Assembly (NCBI RefSeq): GCF_000219725.1
Contig: NC_015732.1
Span: 806,001-870,000, forward strand
Length of the DNA: 64,000 nt
DNA from: Gracilinema caldarium DSM 7334
Lineage (GTDB): Bacteria > Spirochaetota > Spirochaetia > Treponematales > Breznakiellaceae
Reading direction: 5' to 3'
In this document: piece by piece, positions 25,448-34,149 of the stretch
How positions within the stretch are numbered: the first letter of the stretch is position 1
How the letters are laid out: each line of letters opens with the position of its first letter
The notes under the pieces: model-generated
The model's database searches: none
What the model was told of the DNA's origin: nothing
Seen by the model: the letters and a program-made list of their open reading frames with translations, nothing else
Translations under genes and position numbers: made by a program

Positions 25448-26574
25448 AGCTGATTACCCGTGTTTCAGATCTTCCGCCTGCGTTGGCCGATTCGGTTACC
25501 AAGGAGGAGTCAGATTTTGTTGATACGTTGCAGGCAAAAGGTATACTACCCTTTGCGGTTACTTCCTATTATGCTGACCTGGCAAATAAGGAAATCCAGG
25601 CTTCTCTTGTAGCGGCTCGTACCTCCGGTGCGTTGAACCCCACATCAGGGGCTCAACGTCATGGTGATGTATTACGCAGGCAGTTTTTTCCCAGTCCCGA
25701 AGAAGCGCGCATCTTGCCCTATGAGCTGGAAGATCCCCTTGGGGAAGTTCATTTTCGGGTAGCTCCCAGGCTTGTGCACCAGTATCGGGACCGGGTATTG
25801 CTTTTAGCTAATGGTACCTGCGCTGGTTACTGCCGTCATTGTTTTCGCCGTTCCTGGACATCAACCTTGCAGGGCTTTATCACCCCGGAAGAACTCGAAC
25901 CGGTAAAGGCCTACCTTTCAGCCCACCCTGAGGTGCGGGAAGTACTGGTCTCTGGCGGAGACCCCCTGATGGGGAGCGATAACCGGCTGGCGGAGCTTTT
26001 TACAGCCCTTCGGGATGCCCGGCCGGGGATACTGCTCCGAATCGGAAGTCGTATTCCAATTATGGCTCCGGAACGGATCACCGCGGATCTGGTGGCACTG
26101 TTGCGGCATTATCGGCCTCTGCGACTCATTCTGCATATCAACCATAGTAAAGAATTGGCTCTCGAAGTCCGCTCAGCCCTTAGCTGCCTTATAGAAGCTG
26201 GTATCCCTGTGCATACTCAGACGGTGCTTCTGAGAGGGGTGAATGATACCGCGCTGGAACTTGCGGAACTCTTCCGTGAACTGCTCGACCTTGGGGTGAC
26301 TCCCTATTACCTCTTCCAGGGGGATCTTGCTCCAGGAACCAGCCACTTCAGGGTAAATCTGGAACGGGCCCTTAGTATCTATCAGGAACTGACCAGGCTT
26401 ATTTCTGGTCTTGGACTGCCTGCTTTTGCGGTCGATTTACCCGGCGGCGGCGGTAAGGTTCATCTGCATCCAGGATGCATCGAAGGTGAAGATGAGGATC
26501 CTTCGGGGCAAGTCTGGTACCTTTTAAGGAGCCGGGATAACACCCTCTGGCGATACCCCAAAGAAAGTAATTAA
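25444..26574 (+). CDS. KamA/EpmB-family radical SAM aminomutase
   Basis: This 376-residue enzyme carries the radical-SAM CxxxCxxC motif (Cys126, Cys130, Cys133) inside TCAGYCRHCFRR, typical of lysine 2,3-aminomutases and EpmB. Also present are VLVSGGDPLMG and, near the C-terminus, YYLFQGDLAPGTSHFRV, which binds PLP and lysine in the family. It may make beta-lysine or modify a lysine of elongation factor P; no epmA/efp is in the window. The four-base overlap with ribA implies coupled translation. The reason for pairing with riboflavin synthesis is unclear. Confidence 0.88.
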   Translation: MKLITRVSDLPPALADSVTKEESDFVDTLQAKGILPFAVTSYYADLANKEIQASLVAARTSGALNPTSGAQRHGDVLRRQFFPSPEEARILPYELEDPLGEVHFRVAPRLVHQYRDRVLLLANGTCAGYCRHCFRRSWTSTLQGFITPEELEPVKAYLSAHPEVREVLVSGGDPLMGSDNRLAELFTALRDARPGILLRIGSRIPIMAPERITADLVALLRHYRPLRLILHINHSKELALEVRSALSCLIEAGIPVHTQTVLLRGVNDTALELAELFRELLDLGVTPYYLFQGDLAPGTSHFRVNLERALSIYQELTRLISGLGLPAFAVDLPGGGGKVHLHPGCIEGEDEDPSGQVWYLLRSRDNTLWRYPKESN

Positions 26575-26577
26575 ACT

Positions 26578-27051
26578 TTACTCATACTTTTCCAGGTCCG
26601 CCAGTACTATGGGATCAAGAAAATGGGAATAGGCTTCCCGGTTCGCCCGTATGTCCGTGGCAGATATGGGAACCCTGATACGTTCCCGGTCTACGATTCT
26701 ATGGTCGCAGTGTAATACCTTAGCCGCCCAGTCTCCGTATGGTTCACTGGAGAAAAATACATCAATTGTTCTGCCTGCCATAAAGGAGCGGAGAAAATCT
26801 TCATGCATTTTCCGTACTTCCGGGCTGTTCCCTGAGATTTCCGGAGCCTCTGGAGCCTCGAGGACTTCTACCATCGGATAGAGCCTTCTGATCCAGCCTG
26901 CACGAACCTCCAGAGGGATGGGGGTAACTGTTTTTGCCTGGTATACCACCACGATTAAATGTTCGGTTTCTTTAAGCGCTGTTTCTATTAAATGCTGATG
27001 CCCCCGATGGAGGGGTGCGAATTTACCAACCGTCAGTCCAGTTTTGTACAT
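26578..27051 (-). CDS. NadR-type nicotinamide-nucleotide adenylyltransferase-like protein
   Basis: This 157-residue nucleotidyltransferase has the HxGH motif (His15-Arg-Gly-His18 in GKFAPLHRGH) and a C-terminal ISATDIR, the counterpart of ISxTxxR. It resembles the adenylyltransferase domain of NadR, so it may join NMN and ATP to NAD, but other nucleotidyl transfers are possible. Start ATG 27051 aligns with the family N-terminus; a longer frame to 27132 lacks family similarity. TAGAAT lies eight bases before the ATG, so the mRNA may be leaderless. It is convergent with the KamA gene, with three bases between stops. Confidence 0.8.
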   Translation of the reverse strand: MYKTGLTVGKFAPLHRGHQHLIETALKETEHLIVVVYQAKTVTPIPLEVRAGWIRRLYPMVEVLEAPEAPEISGNSPEVRKMHEDFLRSFMAGRTIDVFFSSEPYGDWAAKVLHCDHRIVDRERIRVPISATDIRANREAYSHFLDPIVLADLEKYE

Positions 27052-27198
27052 ATGTTTCCATTCTAGCCAGGTAAAGGTCATAGCGTCTAGCCGGTCTAGC
27101 ACCGCAAGACTGGTCTGATTTGCATCCACCACAGATAAATGGTTTGTGGAAAATATACTTAAAGTAGGTTCAGTCTCCGAATGGTTGATGAATATGCC

Positions 27199-27227
27199 TT
27201 GACCTTTGGACTAAAGCTCACTATGGT
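27199..27227 (+). promoter_or_regulatory. Promoter of the purine-nucleoside receptor gene
   Basis: TTGACC (27199-27204), 17-base spacer, TATGGT (27222-27227). The leader is about 20 bases with AGGAGG before ATG 27254. Confidence 0.75.
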
Positions 27228-27253
27228 TAAATCACTTCATTCAGGAGGAAGAT

Positions 27254-28372
27254 ATGATGAAGAAATCTGTTATTGCCGCTTTGGTCGCTGTAGCCGCCCT
27301 GGCCTTCATTGGCTGTAATGCCAAGAAAGCCGCCCCTGCGGCCAGCGCTGAAAAGCCCGCGGTTACCGTTCGGCTCCTCACCGATGCCACCGGTATCGAT
27401 GACAAATCCTTTAATGCCGCTGCCTGGCGGGGTATCCTGGAATTCTACGGTGATACCTGGGAAAACCAGAGCCAGAAGGGCAAAGCCTACGATGTGGTTA
27501 CCGCCCAGACTCAGGACCTCTATATACCCAACTTAAAGCAGGCTTCAGACGAAAAGTATGATCTTATCGTTGTAACCGGCTTTACCTGGTCCGACGCTCT
27601 TGGGGAAGTGGCACCCAAATATCCCGATCAGAAATATATGATCGTTGATGTGGACTGGGTTAATGCTCCCAATGTCATGCAGGTAACCTTCTCCGAACAT
27701 GAAGGCTCCTACCTAGTTGGTGTTGCTGCGGCCCTTAAGGCAAAGGCCGATGGTATCAAAAATCCCAAGTTTGGCTTTATCGGCGGTATCCCCGGGCCAG
27801 TTATCACTAAATTCGAAGTTGGTTATGTCCAGGGGATTAAGTCTGTGCTTCCCGATGCCCAGATTGTGGACTATTATGCCAACGACTGGGGTAAGCCTGA
27901 ACTGGCAAAAGCCCAGGCTAAAAACTGGTACGATTCGGGGGTTTATGCCATCTTCTCTGCCGCTGGCGGTACCGGCAACGGAACCATTGCACAGGCTAAG
28001 GAATACCGCTCCCAGGGTAAAAATGTCTGGGCCATCGGTGTCGATTCGGATCAGCATGATGATGGTCTCTATGCCGAAGGAAAATCCGCTGTTCTTACCT
28101 CTATGTTAAAACGGGTTGAAACCGCAACAAAATATGGTCTTGATGCGGTCAAAAACGGCACCTTTACAGGCAATGTGGTTGTTTTGGATATCAAAGCTGG
28201 CGGTGTCGGCTTCTCTACAAAAAATGCCGAGCTGGGTGCGGATATTGTAAACCAGGTCGAAGCAGTCCGTTCTAAGATCGTCGCTGGCGAGATTAAGGTT
28301 GCCGCAACCTATGCAGAAGCCAAACAGATACCTGGCTTCCCGGCTAACCTGCAGGCTAAGGATTCCCAGTAG
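27254..28372 (+). CDS. pnrA: Purine-nucleoside-binding lipoprotein of a BMP-family ABC transporter (PnrA/TmpC-like)
   Basis: This 372-residue lipoprotein has a signal peptide ending FIGC (Cys21). The mature domain fits the BMP/Med family: TDATGIDDKSFNAAAWRG, DLIVVTGFTWSDAL, and the ligand-contacting segments FSEHEGSYLVG and GVDSDQHDDG. In Treponema pallidum the homologue (TP0319) binds purine nucleosides. Here DeoD follows the permeases, which supports nucleoside uptake and cleavage. A terminator separates it from the ATPase gene, so the receptor would be made in excess. Confidence 0.93.
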   Translation: MMKKSVIAALVAVAALAFIGCNAKKAAPAASAEKPAVTVRLLTDATGIDDKSFNAAAWRGILEFYGDTWENQSQKGKAYDVVTAQTQDLYIPNLKQASDEKYDLIVVTGFTWSDALGEVAPKYPDQKYMIVDVDWVNAPNVMQVTFSEHEGSYLVGVAAALKAKADGIKNPKFGFIGGIPGPVITKFEVGYVQGIKSVLPDAQIVDYYANDWGKPELAKAQAKNWYDSGVYAIFSAAGGTGNGTIAQAKEYRSQGKNVWAIGVDSDQHDDGLYAEGKSAVLTSMLKRVETATKYGLDAVKNGTFTGNVVVLDIKAGGVGFSTKNAELGADIVNQVEAVRSKIVAGEIKVAATYAEAKQIPGFPANLQAKDSQ

Positions 28373-28436
28373 TTCTGGGGGCTCTTAAAAACTTTTATAA
28401 AAGACCGTTCACCCTAAAGGGGGCGGTATGAAAAAT

Positions 28437-28471
28437 GGGGACCAGGCCTTTTTGGCCTAGTCCCTTTTTTT
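28437..28471 (+). terminator. Rho-independent terminator after the nucleoside receptor
   Basis: GGGAC.AGGCC pairs with GGCCT.GTCCC (one internal mismatch) around TTTTT, and a run of seven T follows at 28465-28471. A weaker GC hairpin lies just upstream near 28412-28430. With a new promoter at 28534, the receptor is split from the transporter core transcript. Confidence 0.88.
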
Positions 28472-28533
28472 ATGTACCCCGCGAAGTCGGCAAACTAAGC
28501 CGGCGATCAACGGTGGTTGTCTGTCCCTGGCTT

Positions 28534-28562
28534 TTGCATTTTTTCCTATTTCAGGGTATAGT
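28534..28562 (+). promoter_or_regulatory. Internal promoter for the nucleoside transporter ATPase and permeases
   Basis: TTGCAT (28534-28539), 17-base spacer, TATAGT (28557-28562). It lies 18 bases before ATG 28580. Confidence 0.7.
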
Positions 28563-28579
28563 GGGTGGTGAGGTCCTAC

Positions 28580-30118
28580 ATGGAAAACTATGCAATTGAA
28601 ATGACGGATATCACCAAAATTTTCCCCGGGGTTATCGCCAACGATCATGTCCATTTTCAAGTTGCCCAGGGGGAAATTCATGCCCTGCTTGGTGAAAACG
28701 GAGCGGGCAAGTCCACCCTGATGTCGATCCTCTTCGGCCTGTACGAGAGCGACAGCGGTCAGATAAAAATTCGGGGACAGGAAGTCCGGATCCGTAACCC
28801 CAATGATGCAACGGCCCTGAAAATCGGGATGGTTCATCAGCATTTTAAATTGGTACATAATTTTACGGTTACTGAAAATATAGTGCTTGGGCTAGAAAGC
28901 CGGAACATACTGGGCAACCTAGATGTCCGCAAGGCAGAAAAACGGGTCCAGGAACTCTCCGACCTCTATGGCCTCGCGGTAGACCCCCGGTCCCGGATCG
29001 AATCCATCACGGTCGGCATGCAGCAGCGGGTGGAAATACTGAAAATTCTCTATCGCGATGCGGACATCCTCATCTTCGATGAACCCACCGCGGTCCTCAC
29101 CCCCCAGGAGATTGATGAACTTATCGAAATTCTCCATCGCCTAAAAGCAGAAGGCAAAACCATTGTATTCATCACCCATAAACTTAAGGAAATAAAGGCC
29201 GCCGCCGATCGTTGTACGGTTCTGCGCCGGGGGAAATATATCGGCACCGTAGATGTTAAGGAAACCACCGAGCATCAGCTGGCGGAAATGATGGTGGGCC
29301 GTTCAGTCAGTTTTAAGATTGATAAACAGCCGCCCCGTATCGGCGAGGTGGTCTTGCAGATCGAAAACCTTACGGTGCTGGGTGCAAAGGGCGTCCCAGC
29401 GGTGCGTTCCCTGAACCTGGAAGTAAGATCCGGCGAAATTGTCGGCATCGCCGGTGTGGATGGCAACGGCCAATCCGAACTTGTATCGGCAATCGCAGGC
29501 CTTTTGCCGGTAAAGTCCGGCAGGGTGCTTCTTAAGGGCAAGGAAATTACCCACAGCCGCATCCGGGACCGAATAGAAAGCGGCCTGGGTTTAGTGCCTG
29601 AGGACCGGCACAAACATGGGCTTATTCTGGACTTCAGGATTGATGAAAACCTCATTGTGAAAAGTTTCCGTAAGCCCCCATTCTCCAACACCTATGGCTT
29701 TCTCCAGTTCGATGCCATAGGGGAACATGCCCGGCGGCTCATCACCGAGTTTGATATCCGGGCTGGCAGTGGACCCGCCACCCCAGCCAAATCCATGTCA
29801 GGGGGCAACCAGCAAAAGGCAGTCATTGCCCGGGAAATAGACCTGTCGCCGGAACTCCTCATTGTGGCCCAGCCGACCCGGGGCCTCGATGTGGGGGCCA
29901 TAGAGTACATTCATCGCCGCATTGTAGAAGAACGGGACAAGGGCCGGGCCATACTCCTGGTGTCCTTTGAGCTCGATGAGGTAATGAACCTGTGCGACCG
30001 GATTGCAGCCCTTTCGAAGGGTGAAATAGTCGGTATCGTACAGGCAGAATATGCTGATGAACGGCAAATCGGGGCTATGATGGCTGGAATGGTTATGGAG
30101 GGAAGCTCCCATGCGTAA
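28580..30118 (+). CDS. Nucleoside/simple-sugar ABC transporter ATPase with two nucleotide-binding domains
   Basis: This 512-residue ATPase is of the RbsA/YufO type. The first domain has Walker A GENGAGKST, signature ITVGMQQRVEI and Walker B ILIFDEPTAVLTP. The second has a degenerate Walker A (GVDGNGQSE) and SGGNQQKAVIARE with LLIVAQPTRGLD, as usual in this subfamily where only one site is fully active. The start at ATG 28580 has GGTGAGG upstream; a longer frame from 28565 is less likely. The C-terminus overlaps the first permease by eight bases. It energises uptake by the PnrA receptor. Confidence 0.93.
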   Translation: MENYAIEMTDITKIFPGVIANDHVHFQVAQGEIHALLGENGAGKSTLMSILFGLYESDSGQIKIRGQEVRIRNPNDATALKIGMVHQHFKLVHNFTVTENIVLGLESRNILGNLDVRKAEKRVQELSDLYGLAVDPRSRIESITVGMQQRVEILKILYRDADILIFDEPTAVLTPQEIDELIEILHRLKAEGKTIVFITHKLKEIKAAADRCTVLRRGKYIGTVDVKETTEHQLAEMMVGRSVSFKIDKQPPRIGEVVLQIENLTVLGAKGVPAVRSLNLEVRSGEIVGIAGVDGNGQSELVSAIAGLLPVKSGRVLLKGKEITHSRIRDRIESGLGLVPEDRHKHGLILDFRIDENLIVKSFRKPPFSNTYGFLQFDAIGEHARRLITEFDIRAGSGPATPAKSMSGGNQQKAVIAREIDLSPELLIVAQPTRGLDVGAIEYIHRRIVEERDKGRAILLVSFELDEVMNLCDRIAALSKGEIVGIVQAEYADERQIGAMMAGMVMEGSSHA

Positions 30119-31238
30119 CACAAAAAAAGTTACTGTTACTGACCGGTTCCTGGACTTTATTACCCGCTCAGAAGCAATGGTTTCCATTGTTGTTGTTGTA
30201 CTCGGTTTTTTTGTCGGAACTATCCTGGTGCTCCTTGTGGGCAGGAACCCCTCAGGTATGTATTCAGCCATAACTCAGGTACTTACCGGCTGGGACCTGC
30301 GGCGGGGTACCTGGAATGCCCGCTATATTGGAGAATGGCTGGTCATGTCCCTGCCTCTCATACTGTGTGGACTGTCTGTAGCCTTTGCAGGACGGACGGG
30401 ACTCTTTAACATTGGAGCAGAAGGCCAGTATGTGGCAGGGCTCACTGCGGCCCAGTTTGTGGCCCTCTTCGGCCCCCAGATTCCCTTTCTTCACTGGATT
30501 CTGGCCATACTGGCCGCCCTTGTGGTGGGAGCCCTCTGGGGCGGTATTGTGGGTATCTTAAAAGCTAAGTACAGTGTTTCCGAGGTAGTGGCCACCATAA
30601 TGCTCAACTATGTGGCCTATTTCACATCCCGGGTGCTTACCATGATGATCCCCGGGGCAAACACCTACCGGACCCCCACCTATCCCCAGACCGCCCGGCT
30701 TGCGAGCCCCTTCCTGGAACAGCTAACCAACGGCTCGCGGCTGAACTATGGGCTGTATCTGGCTCTTATTTCAGTACTTTTTTTCTGGATTGTCATCGGC
30801 AAGACCCGGCTCGGCTTCTCCCTCCGGGCAACGGGGCTTAATAAGGAAGCCGCCCGCTATGCGGGGATTAATGTAAACGCCAGCATCACCACCGCTATGG
30901 CTATTTCGGGGGCCTTCGCCGGCCTTGCAGGGGCGGTGGTTGCTCTGGGGGCCTTTAATTACGGCCGGGTTTTAGGCGGCCTGGACGGGTACGGCTTCGA
31001 CGGCATAGCGGTGGCCCTGGTGGGCAACAGTACTGCCTGGGGAACCGCCCTGTCGGGACTGCTTTTTGGCATGCTTAAATCGGCCCAGCCCCTCATGCAG
31101 TCCCGGCAAATCCCTAAAGAAATTACCGCCATCATCATGGGTCTCGTGGTTGTCTTTATCTCCCTGCGGGCAGGGGTTCGAATGCTCATGGAATGGCGGA
31201 TGAAGGAACAGGCAAAGAAAGGACGGGTAATCGAATGA
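30111..31238 (+). CDS. Nucleoside ABC transporter permease (YufP/BmpB-type)
   Basis: This 375-residue inner-membrane permease of the BPD_transp_2 family has about ten hydrophobic segments. Family segments include GLFNIGAEGQYVAGL, SEVVATIMLNYVA, and GINVNASITTAMAISGAFAGLAGA. It overlaps the ATPase gene by eight bases and the next permease by four. It forms a heterodimer with that partner to move purine nucleosides delivered by PnrA. Confidence 0.93.
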   Translation: MRNTKKVTVTDRFLDFITRSEAMVSIVVVVLGFFVGTILVLLVGRNPSGMYSAITQVLTGWDLRRGTWNARYIGEWLVMSLPLILCGLSVAFAGRTGLFNIGAEGQYVAGLTAAQFVALFGPQIPFLHWILAILAALVVGALWGGIVGILKAKYSVSEVVATIMLNYVAYFTSRVLTMMIPGANTYRTPTYPQTARLASPFLEQLTNGSRLNYGLYLALISVLFFWIVIGKTRLGFSLRATGLNKEAARYAGINVNASITTAMAISGAFAGLAGAVVALGAFNYGRVLGGLDGYGFDGIAVALVGNSTAWGTALSGLLFGMLKSAQPLMQSRQIPKEITAIIMGLVVVFISLRAGVRMLMEWRMKEQAKKGRVIE

Positions 31239-32137
31239 ATGTACTACTGCAAATGCTTCCATCCATATTGATGATTGTCTCCCCCATCCTTATCGCGGCG
31301 GTGGGCGGGCTTATCAGTGAACGGTCAGGGGTGGCAAACATTGCCCTGGAGGGCCTGATGGGCATCGGAGCCTTTATGGCCGCCACCACCCATGTACTGT
31401 TAGAGCAGTCCTTCCCCTATTCCATACCGTTGGCCCTGGTACTTGCCACCCTGGCAGGAGCCCTCTTTTCGGTCATCCATGCCTTTGCATCGATTACCCT
31501 GCGGGCGGACCAGATTGTATCCGGCACGGGTATAAATCTCCTTTCTACGGGGATCACGGTGTTCCTTTGCCAGATTATTTTTAAGCAGGAACGGACCGAA
31601 CCCTTCCGGCTGGGCATGCTGCCCGGCTGGGGCGGCATTTACCCCACCGCCTGGATTGCCCTGGTGGTACTGATTGTAGCCTGGTATATGCTCTATAAGC
31701 GACCCTTCGGGCTCAGGCTCCGCGCCTGCGGTGAACATCCCCAGGCGGCGGCCTCGGCGGGCATTAATGTAGAACGGACCCGTTATGTCGCGGTTATCCT
31801 TTCCGGGGCCCTGGCGGGCCTTGCGGGGGCCTGTCTTGTGCTCACCCAAACCATTCAGTATACGGTCTACACCATTAACGGCGCAGGTTTTATTGCCCTG
31901 GCCGCCGTTTCCTTTGGCCGTTGGCTGCCCAAAGGCGTTTTGGGGTCATCCCTTCTCTTTGGAACATCGGTCGCCCTGGCAATCTACATGGTAAATATAC
32001 CCTCTCTGCGCTTCCTGCCCAGCGAGTTTTTCAGTGTCATGCCCTACCTGATTACCCTCATAACCCTGGTAATCTTTAGCGGCAAGGAATATGCGCCCCG
32101 TGCGGTGGGCCAGCCCTATGACAAGGGCCGCAGTTAA
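31235..32137 (+). CDS. Nucleoside ABC transporter permease (YufQ-type)
   Basis: This 300-residue second permease of the BPD_transp_2 family has conserved segments GGLISERSGVANIALEGLMGIGAF and RACGEHPQAAASAGINVERTRYVAVILSGALAGLAGA. ATG 31235 overlaps the previous stop (ATGA) and AAAGGA lies upstream. It completes the purine-nucleoside transporter. deoD begins 24 bases later, so uptake and phosphorolysis are coexpressed. Confidence 0.93.
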   Translation: MNVLLQMLPSILMIVSPILIAAVGGLISERSGVANIALEGLMGIGAFMAATTHVLLEQSFPYSIPLALVLATLAGALFSVIHAFASITLRADQIVSGTGINLLSTGITVFLCQIIFKQERTEPFRLGMLPGWGGIYPTAWIALVVLIVAWYMLYKRPFGLRLRACGEHPQAAASAGINVERTRYVAVILSGALAGLAGACLVLTQTIQYTVYTINGAGFIALAAVSFGRWLPKGVLGSSLLFGTSVALAIYMVNIPSLRFLPSEFFSVMPYLITLITLVIFSGKEYAPRAVGQPYDKGRS

Positions 32138-32160
32138 CTGACGAAAAGGAAGGCCGATCT

Positions 32161-32925
32161 ATGGCACAGCACGAAATGAACCATCATCCCCATGATCTGT
32201 ATCACCAGGACCGGGGAACACCCCATAACAGTGCCCTGCCAGGGCAGATCGCTTCCACGGTTCTTATGCCGGGGGATCCCCTGCGGGCAAAATATGTGGC
32301 CGATACTTACCTCTCCGATGTGGTGCAGTTTAACCAGGTCCGGGGCATGCTGGGCTTTACCGGTACCTATAAGGGAAAACGAATTTCGATCATGGGGTCT
32401 GGTATGGGAGGCCCCTCTATGGGGATCTACTCCTATGAACTCTTTTCTCACTATGGTGTGGAACGAATCATCCGTATTGGGACCTGCGGCGGCCTTACGG
32501 CGGATGTGGAAGTGGGGGACCTGGTATTTGCCCAGTCGGCCTCTACCGATTCAAATTACGCTGCCCAATATAATCTGGGCGGCACCTTTGCCCCCTGTGC
32601 AGATTACGGACTCCTAGAGACGGCGGTGGCCGCCGCCCGCCGCCGCAATATCCCTTTCTGGGTTGGGAATATTCTCTCTTCAGATATTTTTTCCCTCTAC
32701 AATGCCCAGGGAGAAGAAGGCTGGAAGAAGTGGGCCCGGATGGGCTGTGCCGCCACCGATATGGAATGTTATGCCCTTTATTGTAACGCCGCCTATCTTC
32801 ATAAAAAAGCTCTGACCATACTTACCTGTTCAGATTCCAATGTAAGCCACCGGGAAATGTCCAGTGAGGAGCGGCAGACCAGCCTGCATAACATGTTTCA
32901 AGTTGCCCTGGAGTTTGCAGAATGA
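32161..32925 (+). CDS. deoD: Purine-nucleoside phosphorylase, DeoD type
   Basis: This 254-residue enzyme cleaves purine (deoxy)nucleosides with phosphate to base and (deoxy)ribose 1-phosphate. It matches the hexameric NP-I family: VLMPGDPLRAKYVADTYL, RGMLGFTGTYKGKRISIMGSGMGGPS, RIGTCGG, TDMECYALY and a catalytic Asp in TCSDS. An N-terminal His-rich segment (EMNHHPHDLYH) of about 20 residues is extra compared with typical DeoD. It has an SD (AAAGGAAGG). It acts on nucleosides brought in by the upstream transporter and overlaps the nitroreductase gene by four bases. Confidence 0.93.
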   Translation: MAQHEMNHHPHDLYHQDRGTPHNSALPGQIASTVLMPGDPLRAKYVADTYLSDVVQFNQVRGMLGFTGTYKGKRISIMGSGMGGPSMGIYSYELFSHYGVERIIRIGTCGGLTADVEVGDLVFAQSASTDSNYAAQYNLGGTFAPCADYGLLETAVAAARRRNIPFWVGNILSSDIFSLYNAQGEEGWKKWARMGCAATDMECYALYCNAAYLHKKALTILTCSDSNVSHREMSSEERQTSLHNMFQVALEFAE

Positions 32926-33560
32926 TGCAGGTGGACCACAAGGCTCACGTCATACTCAGTGCGATGGAACGCCGCTATGCCTGTAAACGCTTTAATCCCA
33001 CACAAAAGATCGCAGCCCAGGATTTGGATCTGATTCTTGAGGCAGGACGTCTAGCCCCATCCTCTTTTGGACTTGAGCACTGGCATTTTTTTGTTTCCCG
33101 GGAACAGGCTATGCTTAACTGCTTTTATGAAGCCTGTTTTTCCCAGGAAAATATTCGTACCTGTGCTGCCCTTATTACCATAGCAGTCAGAACTGCACCA
33201 GCGTACCACCCTGAATCAGACTTTGTCCGGTCCCGGGCAGAACGTTTCCCTGGAGGATATCCGGTATTTATTGAAGAATATCGGAGCTATTGGGAATTTC
33301 TTACTCAGAGCGGCGCCGTAGAAGCCTGGGCACGGTCTCAGGGATATATTGCAGCGGCTAATATGATGACCATGGCCGCCAGTCTTGGGATTGACTCCTG
33401 TGCTATAGAGGGCTATAAAGAAGAGGCGGTTCTTGCTATTCTGGATCTCCCGAGAAGAGATTGGCGAATATCTCTGCTACTTCCCCTTGGCTATCGAGAT
33501 GAGCCAATACGGGAAAAAATCCGTATGCCAAAAGAATCCATTATAACGGGGTACCAATGA
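32922..33560 (+). CDS. Nitroreductase-family flavoprotein
   Basis: This 212-residue protein has the nitroreductase fold, an FMN-dependent NAD(P)H oxidoreductase. Family features are the N-terminal RRYACKRFNP, LEAGRLAPSSFGLEHWHF, AAANMMTMAASLGIDSCAIEGY, and LLPLGYRDEP near the C-terminus. It may reduce nitro compounds, quinones or another electron acceptor; the natural substrate is unknown. It overlaps deoD by four bases and the Fur-family regulator by four bases, so redox control by that regulator is plausible. Confidence 0.9.
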   Translation: MMQVDHKAHVILSAMERRYACKRFNPTQKIAAQDLDLILEAGRLAPSSFGLEHWHFFVSREQAMLNCFYEACFSQENIRTCAALITIAVRTAPAYHPESDFVRSRAERFPGGYPVFIEEYRSYWEFLTQSGAVEAWARSQGYIAAANMMTMAASLGIDSCAIEGYKEEAVLAILDLPRRDWRISLLLPLGYRDEPIREKIRMPKESIITGYQ

Positions 33561-33961
33561 TGACCAGATTTAAACGGTCCCGCCAACGGGAACGGATTTT
33601 ATCACTCCTTCATAGTACGAAAAGTCATCCCACTGCGGCTTGGATTTATGAATCCTTAAAACCAGAAATGCCTGATTTAAGCCTCGGCACTGTGTACAGG
33701 AACCTGAAGATCCTTGAAATTCAAGGAAAATTGCAGGTGCTCCATTCAGGTAGCGGCTTTGACCGGTTCGATGGAGATACCAAGCCTCATTATCATCTGA
33801 TCTGTACCCAATGCGGTGCAGTGGAAGATGTGGATTTACCGGTCCAGGCCGAACTTGAACAGAAAGCTAAGGACTTACTGGGTCAGCGCATTAGCGGCCA
33901 TAGGTTGGATTTCTTTGGCCTTTGTGATCACTGTTTCCGCAAATCACTGGACAAAGTTTAG
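33557..33961 (+). CDS. Fur/PerR-family metalloregulator
   Basis: This 134-residue regulator is small and PerR-like. The winged-helix includes SHPTAAWIYESLKPEMPDLSLGTVYRNLKIL. Metal ligands are suggested by HYHLICTQCG and the C-terminal FFGLCDHC, giving two Cys pairs for structural zinc. In PerR-type proteins the second site senses peroxide through iron. It is the last gene of the transporter-deoD-nitroreductase operon (four-base overlap), so it may regulate that operon or peroxide defence genes elsewhere. Confidence 0.92.
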   Translation: MMTRFKRSRQRERILSLLHSTKSHPTAAWIYESLKPEMPDLSLGTVYRNLKILEIQGKLQVLHSGSGFDRFDGDTKPHYHLICTQCGAVEDVDLPVQAELEQKAKDLLGQRISGHRLDFFGLCDHCFRKSLDKV

Positions 33962-33988
33962 CAATTTTGGTATATTTCCTGCAGTCAG

Positions 33989-34060
33989 GGCGCCGTACCC
34001 AAGCGGTAAGGGAGAGGTCTGCAAAACCTTTATGCGACAGTTCGATTCTGTCCGGCGCCT
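33989..34060 (+). tRNA. tRNA-Cys (anticodon GCA)
   Basis: A full cloverleaf: acceptor GGCGCCG/CGGCGCC, anticodon stem GAGGT/ACCTT with loop CTGCAAA, T-arm GACAG-TTCGATT-CTGTC, discriminator T. CCA is not encoded. It lies 27 bases after the Fur-family gene and is followed by a strong terminator. Confidence 0.95.
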
Positions 34061-34070
34061 CTCTATTAGA

Positions 34071-34098
34071 CCCCGGCGACATGTCGCCGGGGTTTTTT
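34071..34098 (+). terminator. Rho-independent terminator after tRNA-Cys
   Basis: CCCCGGCGAC (34071-34080) and GTCGCCGGGG (34083-34092) form a 10-bp self-complementary stem, followed by six T. It ends the operon plus tRNA-Cys transcript. Confidence 0.92.
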
Positions 34099-34111
34099 AT
34101 TGCTTTAGGTC

Positions 34112-34140
34112 TTTATAAAATCAAATGATAAGAGTAAACT
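34112..34140 (+). promoter_or_regulatory. Promoter of the LacI-family gene at 34150
   Basis: TTTATA (34112-34117), 17-base spacer, TAAACT (34135-34140). The box ends nine bases before ATG 34150, giving a leader of two or three bases at most. Confidence 0.6.
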
Positions 34141-34149
34141 GGAATTATT

